Below are positions 11,901-26,900 of a stretch of DNA of 64,000 nucleotides, one piece after another. The notes under the pieces are model-generated. The model did no database searches and was not told the DNA's origin. It saw only the letters and a program-made list of their open reading frames with translations. The stretch is from positions 62,205,749-62,269,748 of the forward strand of contig NC_092793.1 in the NCBI RefSeq assembly GCF_918797505.1. The letters are read 5' to 3'. Position 1 is the first letter of the stretch. Every line of letters starts with the position of its first letter. The translations under genes and the position numbers were made by a program. This DNA is from Bemisia tabaci. Taxonomy: Eukaryota > Arthropoda > Insecta > Hemiptera > Aleyrodidae.

Positions 11901-14900
11901 CATCCCACTTATTAATAGTATAACACTAAGTAGCGTGCCGTCAGAAGTCACACAACTTATTAACATAAAGGTTAGAATCAATCTCTGCATTAAAAAAAAA
12001 ACAAATTGAGGCAACAACCTGTCCCCCCTCTAAAAAAGAAAATTGGATTGAACTTTATTAAGAATCGTCCAAGGTAATGCTGAAGTCAAAATACTTTCAA
12101 CAACAAAAAAATCTATCTAAGGGGGATAAATTTTCATATTTTGCAACTATCATTTAATTTTTTTTTTTCTCGTACCAATGACCTCTCTTAAGGGTGATTT
12201 GATGAAAATAGTTTCCTTCAAACAGGATTCAGAATTCAATATTGAGATACTGAAATGATCTTGAAAATGACTACTGATGATGATACTTAGTATCATATGG
12301 TTTGGTATCTTTTTAGCATCATTGTAAAATTGCAAAATTTCCTTACCTGCTTCTCTTCACAGTCCTTAATTAGATCTTCTAAGTTCCTGTTTATTCTTGC
12401 GTTAGTTTCATTCGATTGTTCCAGGCGTTGTCGAATTCTACCTACTTCTTCATTCAAGGCTTCTTTTTTTCTTTGAAGCAATGATAGCTGATTGCTGAGA
12501 TCACTTCTCTCCCTGATCACTCCATTGAGTTCAAGTTCAACCTGGATGAAAAAGAAGGTATTTATTGTGTAGTTTCATCAAATGAGCGCGGGCATAATCA
12601 GTTATATCATTGACAGAAAATTGAAACCGACAAAACGTAAGTCGGATGAGCAATACAGGGTTTCCTAGAGCACCCGTACCAGGCCTTCTTCTCAGTTGAT
12701 TTATGTCGAATGAAGTCGGGAAGCGCGGGGTTGAACAGGGAATTGACCCCAAGGAATCTGAATTTCGTGGTCTCGAAACATCCCCTCCAGCCTCCCTTGG
12801 GAAGTAAAGGGGGGGGGGGTCACGATTCTAAAAGTCGGGTTTTTCGATCGAATTTCGATTCAATTTCATGAGAATTGAAATTTCCGAAAAATTTCACGTG
12901 AAATTGACCCCTACAAATCCAAAATTAGACCACTTTACGCCCAAAAATGATCCCTTAAAGAGGGAGACAGCGGCCCCCTCCATAATTTCCCTTTGTTCAA
13001 AAATTGACGCAGATTAACTGGTCGATTACCTGAGAGACCATCTTTTTCCAGAGAATCTGAGTCAATTTTGGAGCAAAGGGAAATTATGGAGGGGGCCGCT
13101 GTCCCCCTCTTTAAGGAGTCATTTTTGGGCGTAAATTGGTCCGATTTTGGAAAATTTTGGTCGGATTCTCCGGAAAAAGATGGTTTCCTAGGTAATCAAG
13201 CCCAAGAAATCCGCTTTTAATGGTCCCGAAGTCCCCCTAGCCTCCTTAAGGGGGGGGGGGAGTAAATGGAGAAGGCAAAATTTCAAAAGTCGGGGAATAT
13301 TGTGCCCCTCATTTTACCCCCCTCCTCCCCCCCTCAAGGAGGCTAGGGGGACTTCGTGACCATAAAAATCGGATTCCTTGGGGTCGATTACCTGGGAACC
13401 CATCAGTTTCCGGATAATCTGCGTCAATTTTTGAAAAAACGGAAATTATGGAGGGGGCCACTGTCCCCCTCTTTAAGGGATCATTTTTGGGCGTAAAGTG
13501 GTCCAATTTTGGATTGGAAGGGGTCGATTTCACGTGAAAATTTTTCGGGAATTTCAATTCTCATGAAATTGAATCGAAATTCGATCGAAAAACCCGACTT
13601 TTAGGATCCTGACCCCCCCCCCCCCTTTACTTCCCAAGGGAGGCTGGGGGGAAGGAGGTTTCGAGACCACGAAATTCAGATTCCTTGGGGTCAATTCCCT
13701 GTTCAACCCCGTGCTTCCCGACTTCGTTCGACATAAATCAACTGAGAAAAAGGCCTGGTAAGGGTGCTATGGGACACACTGTGCTCTAGTATAAGGATTA
13801 CGTTTTATCCTAGAGCATTGCTCATACAAGAATTTCATGGAATGTTCTAATTGAATTAGAAACATTGAAAATTAGTCTCGATTATTGAATGCAGAATCAT
13901 TTCTCAAAAGTCATACTTACATGCGAGATCACATATTTCATATTTGTGATTCAATCATTATTTTAAGCAATAAAAACTCGAAAAAGAAATTTTGTCTACG
14001 TTATCCTCACGATGTGAATAGAGTCATGCTACAGTGACAGTGATCAGAAAAACTAAATCGCTCAAGAATGGCAAAAAAGTTTATTTTTTATTTTTTTCCA
14101 GTGCACTTAAATGAATTCTTCCGAAAAAGACTTTGACATACCCTGATGAAGTTGCAGAGGTACACCTTATCATAGAAAAACAAATAGCTTCACTATGAGA
14201 AGAGCCATGGCAATCTTTTTAATAGAACAGTTGTTTCAATGACCTTGAACAATCTTGGTTAACCATGTCATTATTGTTTGTTATGAATCTCAGTTAACCA
14301 TTCTCAGAGGCGGACTGATCTTTATAATCTTTGCTCGACTCAGGTTGGTTAACCCAGCAAAATGAATCTGAGAAGTGAAGTTGCTTATACTGTCAGTACA
14401 TTTTACAAAAGATATCTATGGAAGCGTTGATTGCAATTAGAAAAGTTTTATTTTTCGTGCATCTCGCGAATATTTGGCGGAAAATCTGAAAAGATTACAG
14501 AGAGTATCGCCGTCGGTCTAGCTTTTCAAGGTCATTTGTAGGCCTGTTGTGGATTCTTCCTTGTGATGCTTCTTATAGCGCAGCTAGTTATTACTCACCC
14601 CCTATAATTTTTTCCTATTACGGACTGCTGGGACATAAATAGGTAACAATAGTCTGTTTTAAAGAGAACCAAATTCTGAAGAGAGGAAGAGCACTTTGCA
14701 ATAATATAAACAGATTTAAATGCATGTAAGTTCCGTATTTAAAAAAAATGAAATTAAACCATGTTCAAATAAAAAAAATACACCCCTGGTAAAATATTTG
14801 TATTTAAAATCGATTTTTGTTTTTAGTATTGTTTTAAGGTTGATTTTCCTTAATGAACAAATGAAAACGGCTCCTGATGAATGTTGTGGAATCAGTGATT

Positions 14901-17900
14901 TAAAATGGCAAAAAGAATAACAGTTGTTTGAGCATTATCATCCACTTGTTGTTTGAGTTTATCTGTTCTACTCCTTTCAAACTTACGAAGATAATTAATC
15001 CAAACAGAGTTCTGAATTAAATCCGAGTTCAGCATTATTTCAACTTACTTTGTCTTTTTCTATTTCCAAAAACTTGCATTTTTCGTGGAGAGATGTTTTT
15101 TCGGACTCCAAGTCTAATTTTGTTTGCTCTGCAGACAGAAGTTCTTTACGCAAGGAGCTAAGATCATTGTTGGAATCAGACAATTGAGACTGTAATGCTC
15201 CATTATCTTCCTCTAACTGGGAAACACGAGTTAAAAAATAATGCAGGATTACAAGAAATTACAAAATACATTTTTCAATCAAATAAGTGTGCTGATGAAA
15301 AGGAGACGGGATGTAAAAGAGGATTTGGACAGTTAAAACTGTCAATGTCTTTTTTTTAATTACTTGGGGCAAATTGCGTAGAAGCAATTGCAATTTAAAT
15401 GAAACTTTAAACCTGATGTAGTTTAATTAATCTGCACAGCTGTGGCTTTGCAAAAAGGTCTGGGGAAATACCAAACATTGTGTGTTTAAAAAATCAGATT
15501 TTCAACAGAAGATGAATACCTAGACAATAATAAATTGGATTACATTTTGCAATAAAGAATCACTATTTCTGGCCCATTTTAGAAACAACATACATGCCAC
15601 TGGTTTTCCTATGCACATATGTGCTTTTACGGAGGAGCCAGAGATAAAGGTTCCTTATTGCAAAATATAATCCAATTGTGTGCCATTTCTATCTTTAGCA
15701 GATCAAGTAGATTACATTTTCAAATAAGGAGCCACTATCTCTGGTTCTTCCATAAAAGCACATATTTGCATAGGGAAATCAATGGCATATTTGTTGTTGC
15801 TAAACTGAGCCAAAAATAGTGGTTTCTTATTGCTAAATGTAATCCAAGTGAGGTAAATTAATGAACTACCGCGTTTCCTCTAAAAGATGTTTTACAGAGG
15901 TGGCGGCTGTCACTCATGATAATGAATTGTTTAACAGGCTAATAACTGGAAACTCTGAAGCAAAGTTTGAGGTAATTTGGTGCTTACCATTTTGATTTTC
16001 TCAATCAGCCTCTGTTTATCGTTTTCAAGAGTCGTGATTACAAGTTCTAGTTTTGAGTAGGATTCGTGGACATCAGTTCGTTCTAACAAAACTCGCTCCA
16101 GTTCTAATTCTACTTCACCTGTAGGGAAGAGGAATGGTTGTAGTAAAAAAGCACTCAGAATTTATCAAAGACTAAAATAGTAACCAACAATTTATAGATC
16201 TGGGTACCTACATCTGGTTGCTGCTATTTCCGCATACAGTGTAAGAATTAAGATCACTGAAAAAACTGCAATCTTGCTTTTAAGTTGCTTTTGCATATAC
16301 TTCTGAAAATCTTAAAATCAGTCTAAAGCATCCATACTAGACTATACGCTTCTACTGCTTCTCTATAACTAGAGGTTTTTAATGGTAAGTTATATTAATG
16401 GAAAGAGATCTCTAGTTTTAACAGGCTGCTGATTTAAAATTGTTTCCAAACCTTTCTCTTCCTGAAGTCACAGGGAAACTAGATAGAAGCTATCACCAAA
16501 AAAAAAAAAAAACGAACCTTTGCTTTTTTCTGCTTGTGCAAATAATGTTTCTGCTTCTGCTTTATGTTGTTCTAATAATTCAGAAGACAACTGTAATTTA
16601 CTAAGTTCCTCTCGAGCCATTATGAGTTCTTCTCGCGCCTGACTTCCCCTTTCTTCTTCTTGTCTTAAACTCAATTCTCTGAAAATATAAAAGAGATATC
16701 ACTTTTCTTTAAATCGAAATAGTACTGTATTCTAATTTTTTCTCCATCTTTTCATCACAGATTTTGATCAAATAGAAATATGAAAAATCTTATTTTTTTT
16801 TATTGATTTTTATGTAAATTACACAAAGTTGAAAACACTTGATCCCTTGATTCTTGATCCCTTAATCAATATACCTATCTCAGACAATATTTATGATTGA
16901 TATAAACTTTGAAGGATTCCACTACATTCCACCTTTTATTCAAGTCTGGATGGGTTGTCAGATTGTGAGATAAATGTGAATATTTTACATGAATTTGAAC
17001 TGGGAAAAGTTCTGAAAAAGTAACTTATCAGGCAACTGTAGAGTCTGGGAGGAACAACAAGCTGCCTTCCTGAGAAAACCTATGATTTAGCCGGAAACGT
17101 CATTAAAACAAATTCGTTCCGTTTAAAGCATCAAATGTATTCTAGGGAAAGCTATTCTAAAATAATAATTGTGAATGGACACAGATTCTGTAAGGAAAAA
17201 ATGAAAGGAAGAGGAAATAAAATGGGGATATAGTTACTTATGCAATCAGAGAGTATAATAATACAATAAGTCTTACATAATGATCCAAGGAAAGGAATTT
17301 TCAAACTAGTCTTCTGCAAATGAATAGGGGTTTGATTGAGAGTGTTTATCATAGTTAACAAACCTGTGAGCCAATTCTTTTGTTAGACGATCCACTTCAG
17401 TTTGTAGATAATTTTTTTCATCCTCTAAACTATCAGTTACTTTTTGGAGCCTAGAATTTGCTTTTTGTACTTTCTCGTAGTCAGCATTCAATGCTTCTAA
17501 CTAGAAAATGATGATGATAATAATAATAAGTAATAAGATAGTAATTATAAGTACCTTTATAGTACCTTTGGTAGTTAACATCCAAGCTGCCTATGCAGAG
17601 AAGATAAATAAATACATGCCACTGGCTGATGAGATTAAATGTCTGTGGAAGTTGAATAAGGTAATAATTGTGCCTATTGTTATTGGAGCCGCAGGATCAG
17701 TTCCTAAAAAGCTGTTCAATAACCTGCAAAAGCTCAGTCCTAGGAAGGAGCTGTATCAACAACTGCAAAAGGCAGCATTGTTAGGAAGCTGCAGAATTGT
17801 CCGCGGAGTCGTTAGTAATGACTTCCACCACTAGAATGACTATAGATCTTGCAGCCATTTTAAACCAAAGATATTTAACGTTTGACTTTTTACATTTTAA

Positions 17901-20900
17901 TAAATTCATTTTAGAATTGTTGAGATTTCTGAATTTTTAGCTTTCGAACAATTTTTTAAATTGTTAGTTTTTTAATGAGTTGGTTGTAGGGAGACTCAAG
18001 TTTTACTCTCCTTTGAAACGGCAGGAGAAGTCGGGAGAGCCGGCCTCGGGCTGTGGACGTTAACAGAGTAATAATAACAATAATAATAATACAAAAAAAC
18101 TTGTAAAAACATTAATCGACATTTTACACATCATAATGGATTGTCACTAGGAGAAGATCTTGTTTCTTTTTTCTAAAAATTAGGGAGTATTTGTAAAATC
18201 TTCACACTAGACATCATACTTTAATTTTGAATGAGAAAGTCTTGGATCAATTTAGAAGAGAAATTAAGAGATTATTTGTATGTGTCCCTCAGATGGACCG
18301 AGTTTAACAAGAATATACACCAGGTCGCACCAAGGAAGAGAGGTTTGAAGCGTCAGTGAGACTCAATATTAATGACGAAATTTAACAACTATTTTTCCAT
18401 TCACAATATCTGTTCTCAACTATGAAGTTTTGACAGGAAACAAACCGATTTTTAAAACCATGTAGTCCCAACTCATTTTTCCCTAAAATGCTATTTCAAG
18501 CGCTTCTATTTGACTCAGTCCAAATACTTTCGCATATTGAAATTTTCAGTTTTAAATTAGCACTAATTATATGACAGTAAAAGCAAGAAAATATATACCT
18601 TGATTACAATGTTTGCTTTTTGCTCCTGCTTCACTTTTATAAGCAAGTTGTACAAGGCACTCTTGTATGAAATTTTCCGAGAGTATTCTTGAGTGAGAAA
18701 AAAAATTCATGCAAGTCTATGACATCACAATCAAGATACACTCTTCTGTAGTTTCACCATTAATATGCAACTTGCGCGTATACCTAATGACTTTACTGTA
18801 ATTTGGGATATTATGATGCTTATATTGACTGGCAAAGTTGAAATTCATCAAAGGTTCCTTAAAAACTGTGAATATGTAACAAAGCGAAAGAAAGCTACCA
18901 TTGCATTTAATTCCATCCTATTCTTATCCAGGGCGGTTTTCTCCGTCCGGGCGGAATCAAGTGATTTGCATAGCATCTCTTTCTCATGGTTCAATTGGGC
19001 ATTATTAGCCCGAGCTTGATCAAGTCTTGTTGTAAGTTCAGAAATCCGGTTCTTCAATTGCTGAGTTGCTTCTTCACTGCTTTCTGCGGCTCGTTTGGTT
19101 GACGATAACTGTTCTTGTTGACTATCCAATTTCACCTGGAAATTATTTAAGCTTGCTATGAATATTGTTAACATAGTCAAACACCGAAGTAGAGATTCCT
19201 AAAATTTAGTTGCCTTCAAGGTGGGCTGTAAGCCTTGATTCCAACTCAGCATTTGTCATGCATTCTTGTTAAGATAATGATGATTGAGGCATCTAATATT
19301 CCGAATTTTCTGACGGGACTGAAGGAAAAATGTATGCGCCTGATCAATGGTTTTCGTGATGGGAGAAAAGTTTTTGGCCTAAAGAATGATGTACTTAAGG
19401 TATTCTATTGGAATTAAAGAAAAGCTTTCTTGTTTCGCAGAAAAAATTGAGAAAAAACACTCAATACTACACCTTATTTTTAAAAATTGTTTGAATAGGC
19501 CAACTATAAAAGTCGGAAAAGATTTCTTGAGCCGACATTAGAGGTTCTGCAGGCTCTGGAATTTTTTTACTGTTTCCTATGAGTAGGTGGATTTACAGAA
19601 AGTTGAGTTTTCCATGGACCCTATTAATTTATAGAAGAAAAAGTTTTGATGTTGACAAGATTGTCAGCCTCTAGTGGTGTAGGGGTTATAGCACTCTTTC
19701 CATGATCAGGAGATCTCAGGTTCAATTCCTGAATTTAATGGTCTCAAACAATGATTGCCAGAGAATAGTTGCATGGTAGGGACTAAAGGCAGATATGGCT
19801 CTAACTGAAAAAGCGGACAACTATCTCCTGTGGAATGCCTGAGTTAGCTAAGAATAAGAAAATATATCTCGTAAGATCTACCATTCAGCAATTTTTTTCT
19901 GATCTCGGATACGACTGATTCTATTCAAACAGTGGGACAAGTAAAGATAAGTAAAATATCATAGACACAAATTGAGAGAAAGTTAAATTTACTTTAAGTT
20001 CGTGAAGTTGAAGCTGGTATTTGTGGAGAAGTGCTTGCACAGCAGAAATTGTGCTTTCAGCAAAAGCAGGCGAATTTGGCGTTCGTACGGCTCCCACTCC
20101 CCTCTTAGGCGACCTAAAAGAATGAACACAAAATAAACAAAAACTTGTTTTAGACTATATTGCTAATCGGTTAGTTGCATTGATTACAGATTCGCATTTT
20201 CGTGGTCGCAAATGATTGGGTAGGAAAAAATATTAAAATCTGTCTGAACACCAAGTTTTTACATTCAATAATAATGGAAATATTGTCATTCGAAAAATAC
20301 GATGGATGACATTATCCACCGCAGAGGTGCATACAATGGTTTCTTCCACTTTGCTGTCATCCATCAGTGATGCACTTGTTTGCATTGATCGTTTCTTCTG
20401 CTTTACTGGTAAAAACAAAGTGTAAGAAACCAAGATATGCACTTCAACCATTACTAAATTTTACAATATTATAATACTGCACATATAGCACAATACTGTG
20501 CGTACAGCACAAATACTAAAATTTCAGATAGAGTGTACGAACCGTTTTTGAGGTATGGAGGGGTGAAGTCCCCGATTTTCACTCATTCCTGCAGGTCTAA
20601 TTCTATCTACTTTAATATCGAGTTCCAAATTCCGACTGTGACATGCTATCGTATTTACCTAGATACCTATCAAAGCCCGGTTTGCGGTGATTCCCAAGTA
20701 GCAATGATCGCTATAAATAGCGATTTTATCGGTTGACTATCGCGATTTTATCGGTTGACTATCGCGATTTTATCGGTGGCAATTTATCGCAATATCATCG
20801 AATAAAAAATTGCGATTTAAGGCGATTAAATCGCTATGCGTATCGCTATGCGTATCGCTATGCGTATCGCTATGCGTATCGCTATGCGTATCGCTATGCG

Positions 20901-23900
20901 TATCGCTATGCGTAATAAAATCGCGGTCAATTTTCGTCGATAAAATTGAGATTAAATTGCCATATGTCGCGATTTTTGTTGCGATAATATCGCTTTAAAT
21001 TGCCAAGCGATAAAATCGAGATTTTATCGCAAAAAGATCGAGGATAATTGCTCAGATGTTGAAAATGCTACTTGGGTTAGGTATTTCAGTTATTTCTAGT
21101 GTATTCCTCTTTATCTTTTACTAACCTTCACCTGGCTTTTCCAAGGGGGACGGGAGGCTCTGTATAAGTAGGGTGTGTCATCGGTCAACTGGAGAACGGT
21201 TACAGATATTGACTTACAGTTTGGACCGAACTTCCTAGAAAAAAAGGAGGTATATTTTTGGTGAAGGCTGTCATCTTAAAAACAGCGAACTATTTTTGCA
21301 TACTAGTGTCAAATTCGTTGCGTTCGTGAAAATATACGCCAGATTTCATTCAAATCGGCCGGTCAGCAACCAAGATATCAATTTTCCACCATATGATATT
21401 GAACCGGGCAACTTATTAAAATCGGTGATGGATGGCAACCTGCCATCAACGCGAGAAATTGTCTTTTTTATATTCTTTCTAACACGGTGTCAAGGGGTTC
21501 CCATTCAAAATTCTAAAATTCCCCCAGCCCCCCACCCCTCAGGGCAGGAGGGGGGGAGGTTCATGATCCCTCACCAAAAATGTATCTACTTTTATTCAAG
21601 GAAGTTCAGTTCAAACTGATGCACTGTGGACCAGAGGTGCCGGTTGCACGAGAATAATTGATATCTCGGCTAAATCCGGACGAAAATCATTCAGTTTTGG
21701 TTTTTCGGGGGTTTTTTGGGTCGCTGAACTCGAATTTGATATCAGATTTGTTCAAAAAGTACAAGAAAAGTATGTTATGAGGATTTTAGCTCGTCCAGTG
21801 ACGATTCCTCTTTTCGAACAATTGCACTGGGATTAGAAACTATTTTAACGCTGGAGAAACTTTCAAAAACAAAATTGAGAACTTGAAAGTGACCTAGATG
21901 ACCGTATATACCGTATGGGGGACTGTACTGTTACAGGTTTAGCAATCCTGCGGACTCCAGCTGGTAGCCCCTGCCTCAAAGGGGGTGGGAAGACATGGCT
22001 CTTTAGCTGTGGTGAAAGCAACCTGTCTAGGAGAGGCAACTCCGAAATCGAACACTGGCCCTCCAGGTTGGGGGTTGGGGCATCGGGCTGACTCCCCGAT
22101 CCTCGGAAAAAATATACAATGTCAAAAAACCTAACCAAACAGCCTCGGTAACCATGGAAAAAGCGGACTCTTCGACTCAAACTAAGGAAAAGGACACTGA
22201 ATTTTGGAATGTCCGAGGGATATCGACGGATTGACGATCAGTAAAATTTATGGTAAGATATTGAAAGCTAAAATCGAAGAAGAATGGATTCATCATGAGG
22301 CAGAGGAGCAAGCGGGTTTCAGGGCTGGCAGATCAACCGTCGACCATCAATTCTGCATCACCCCGATTATTGAGAAGAAGATGGCGGTTGGTCAAGAATT
22401 GCACTTTGGTGTTCGTGGATTTGCAAAAAGCGTATGATAGCGTGCCTTTAGTGAAACTGTGGGGGGCCTTGGAAAAATCTGATTTTACACCAAGGACTAA
22501 TTAATGCAATTAAGCTTTTTTATCAAGGGACTTTCGCAAGAATTAAATGCCAAGGCGCCTTGTTGAAGGGTTTTTATGTAACAAAGGGGCTATAAAGCAA
22601 GGGTGTTGCCTCTCCCCCACCTTGTTTAAAATATACTTGGAACATGTACTGCGTGAATGGAAGAAAAAATGTTCCGGAATGGGTGTCCCTCTGAATGATG
22701 AAGAAACTCTTTACACGTTATGCTTTGCTGATGACCAAGTAATTATCGCCCAAGATCAGGATGATGCTGAGTACATGACTCGAAAGTTGGAGGCTAAGTA
22801 TCGGAAATGGGGCCTCGAGATGAATGTCAGCAAAACCGCGAAGTTGACCATTGGCGGGAATCAGCAAAGTATAGAATTAGAAGATGGGCAGCAAATTGGA
22901 AGCTGCGATATTTACAAATATTTAGGAGTGTTTCTAACCCAGGATGGAAGATTGGACCAGGCCATCAAGAAGAGGAATATGCAGGGTAGGAGGGCAATCG
23001 CTATGTTAAATGGAGTCCTTTGGGACCAAAGGATCTCCAAAGAGAACAAAAGAAGGATCTACGACGCGATTGTCAAGAGCATAGTAACTTACGGGTGTGA
23101 AGTATGGCCGATGAAACAGCGGACCCGGGAGGTTTTAGAGGCAACAGAGATGGACTCCTGGCGTAGATCCGCTGGTGTTTCCAGAAAGGATCGCGTCAGG
23201 AATGAGACGGTACGGGAGATCATGGATGCCAAGCAGACCATCGTGCATGACATTATGACAAAACAACTCATTTAGAATGGTCAAGTCCAGAGAATGGCAG
23301 AAGACACGTTGCCGAAGAAGGTCCTTGATTGGGTTCCGCCTGGGAGAAGACGCAGAGGGCGCCCAATGAAAGGTTGGAGGGAGGGGATTGAGGCGGAAAT
23401 GTCAAGGTGCTCAATGCCCCAAGATTTGTGGTTTGAAAGAGAGCAGTGGAGGTTAGGAGTCGTCGAGCGCGAGGGAGTGCTGTAAAGCGACTTATATGTA
23501 TGTATCTGAAGTAGCAGAAAGAACTTTTTTTATAGATCATTACAGTTTATCAGAAATTATTTTTACTTTTTTCCATCCCTCAGAAAAAAATTAAAAGGCT
23601 GCGTTACGGGTGTGACCGATTTCGGAAGTGAGTTTTGCCTCAGTGAGTGTAAAGTGGAAACTCAGCGAATTTTATGAATGTACAAATCTTATTAAATTAT
23701 ATAATGAAGCCAAGGGTTTTTGCTTCAACTGCAGATGACCTGTTTTCAATTATCTTTTTTCTTTCCTTGAAAAATGGGAAAGTTTGCGTTAGGGGTGTGA
23801 CAAATTGCCTCTCTGAGGTCCATCATTTCTGAGACAGTTTAAAAGTAGAAACAATTACTTTTCTTCTAATACTCTTATTGTATGTAATCCTAAGCAGTAC

Positions 23901-26900
23901 GTCAATCAGAAATTTGACGCATTTTAATGTAGAACATGCCAAAACTACATTTTTCTACAGGGTGGCCCAGACCTACCGTCCCAAGGCTTTTCTTCGGGTA
24001 ACCCAGGTCGCACGAAGTCCAGGACCGCAGAATTGAATAGGGAATCGACCCTAAGGAATCAGAACTTCCCGGTCCCAGACTCCCTCCGGCTCCCCTTGGG
24101 GGGCACGTACTTCAAAAGTCAAGGTTTAAGTCAACATTTGAAGTTATTTAATTGGAACCAGGGAGCGCAGAAATTTCCAACCTAAATCAACACCAAGAAA
24201 TCCAAAATCGGCCCATCCGTGCCCAAAATACTGACCCCCGAAAATATGTAAGAGAATAAGTATATTATCATTTCAAAAAATGCAAGTTCGCGAAATTGAC
24301 TTAGATAATCGGAAAAAAGAAGTTTTTATGGGCAACAGACCCCCAAAGAATCCGAAATTGAGGATTTTGATCCGTTTTCCAGATAGTCTTCTCTGATGTC
24401 GCTCAGGCGGACCCTGAATTTGTAAATTTAATCAGTGGGGGGGGGGGGGCTCCGGCTCCCCTGAGCCTCATCAGAGAAGGTTTTTGGTACAATGGGACCC
24501 CTCAAATTCGGACTCCTTGGAGTCCAATACCCAAGAAAACCTCCTTTTTCCCGAGTTTCCACGTCCATTTCGCGAACTTTCATTTTTTGAAAAGGGGCTC
24601 CGTCCCCAATCCCCAGGGAGTCAGTATTCAGGACACGGATGGGACAACCTTGGACTTCTTGGTGTCGATTTAAGTAGAAAAGCTCTGCACTTTCTGATTC
24701 CAATTAAATAATTACACAATTCTGACACAAACCTTGACTCTTCAAGTACAGACACCGCCCCCTATACCTTCCAAAGGGAGTCGAGGGGACTCTGGGACCA
24801 AGAAATTCAGATTCCTTAGAGGCGATTCCCCATTCGTCCCCGCGGTCCTGGACCTCGCATGACCCAAATTAACCAAAAAAAAAAAAAACCCTGGTGCGGT
24901 AGGTAGGTATGAGCCTATAGTAAAGTGAAAATATTTCAATCAAATCGGAGAAAGTTCAACGAGTTCTGTTTGAAGTCCTTTTGAGATAAGGTGTATTCAC
25001 TTTAAATACTGAAATATGGCAAAAATTTTGGCTATCTCTCTCTTATCAGATGTATACATAACCTCTGATTATGCATATGAGTGTATTTTTTGTGATAACC
25101 ATAGAAAAAATGGTGAGAAGTGAGGCAACATCTGCATAATTGAAGCCTCTTCTCATTGGTCACACCTGTAACGTGTCACACCTGTAACGCATTTTTACCC
25201 ATCAATTGCTGAAATAAAAATTTGGAAAAACTACTCCGAAGCTGTACTTGACTTGAAGACGAATGGAAAAAATTGGCATCTCAAAATGACATGAAATAAA
25301 ATAATTACGTTAAAAAACCCATGTTTTGCGTTACGGGTGTGACAGTCAGTACACTAAGTTTTAAAAGTTACATATAATGTACAGTCTCTCTTTTAAATTG
25401 AATTGAATTGAATTGAATTGAATTAATTGAATTATTGAATTAATTTATTGAATTAATTGAATTAATTGAAACTTTGCAGGAGCACATTGAATCAGTTTCT
25501 GGACAACTGCAAACATAACCTGAAACTCGGTTTTGGCGGGAACACCAGAAAACATTGCTACCAAACTGTCACTCTTTTTACAGTAGGATGAAGTTAAGTG
25601 ACGGGGTTACAAAACACGTAGAAATTGCGAGAAAAAAAACAGAACGGAGGTAAAACCTCATGTCTCCAAAAACTAGGAGTATTAAGGAGTTCAAAAATAA
25701 ATATCGTTGGGTCATTTGAAGGGGGGGAAAAAACCCCCGGACTACCTAGGCGTAGAATGACCCATATCATTGAAAACTAAAGTAGTGTTGGTATTTTTTT
25801 TACCCTCAAACTGTTTTCGCATGAACTAAACAATTTCAGTTTTCATTTAAAGGCGCATATTGTCCTGCTGCGTCACATGTAATATCCGTATGGTATAGTA
25901 TTAATAATTCCACTTACGGAAAAGAAGAAAAATATGAAAGACAGAATGACAGACAGATTTATAACGTAGTCTCATCTGAGAACCTTTTTTGCACTTATTA
26001 AATACGAAAAAATGTGGCAACCATGTTAAAATTGCGCACCCTCAGAAGCGCAGCAACTCAATTTAATAATACTATTACTATTCACTGGGAAAAATGTATT
26101 TACTGTACGAATTCTAAGGTCATATATGTGAAACATGAACTTAATCCTACCTATTTTATTGATGAGTCGACTTTTTTTTTTAAGAAAATTACAAAAATGG
26201 GTTTCTCGCAGTTTCCCGCAGCAAAGCTGTGGTGCAAATGAATGTTGAGGATTTAAAGAAAAAGTATCTGGCCTGAAAACTCTAAAGAAACTTAAAGAAA
26301 AAACTGCAGAAAGCTTTTCCGATGGAATTTTAAAGATTTATCAGGCACATTTTCTAACAAGCTTTTTGGACATTGAAAAGTACGCAATGGAAAAAGTGTA
26401 TACATCAAATGAAAGCTCTTTCTTAGAAGAAGAAGTCCTAGTGAACACATTTTCATCCTGCGCAACCGCTGAGCCGTGATAAGGCCTTACACGGTTGCAG
26501 TTCAGGACGCGCTTTTATATATTATCCGTGTAGTGTGAGAGGTACCCAAGTTCCCCCCTCCAATACATCGCTGCTGGGCGATTATTCTATGAAATTTTGA
26601 TGAATCCTCATCCCTTAGAGAGGCATTTTAACAAATTCCTCATCATCAATACAGTACTGGACACTCTTAAAGAAGGTATTTTTCGCGTAAAACGGGCCTC
26701 CCTGGCCCACAGTGCACAGACCCCAAGTTCGAGGGCTCAAAAGCGGGCGGATACGTGCATGACCCTTTTTATGCAAGGCTTCTTTGAGGTCCAGGCCTGG
26801 GTTCCAGGCAAAGACATTGAATCACGTAGACCGTGCGTCCAGCTCGGTTTAGTCTCTTGGAGTCTTTAGTCCTCAGTCTCTTGGAGCCCCATGATGGGCG

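Noticed and set aside
20233..20451. Minus-strand frame KKRSMQTSASLMDDSKVEE next to rootletin exon 4 as an additional exon
   Set aside because: No donor in it has the phase needed by the 19993-20113 exon, whereas the 32800-32975 exon joins that exon perfectly (CG|G, Arg).
20831..20914. CRISPR-like array
   Set aside because: Direct tandem 12-mers without spacers, in a eukaryotic transposon.
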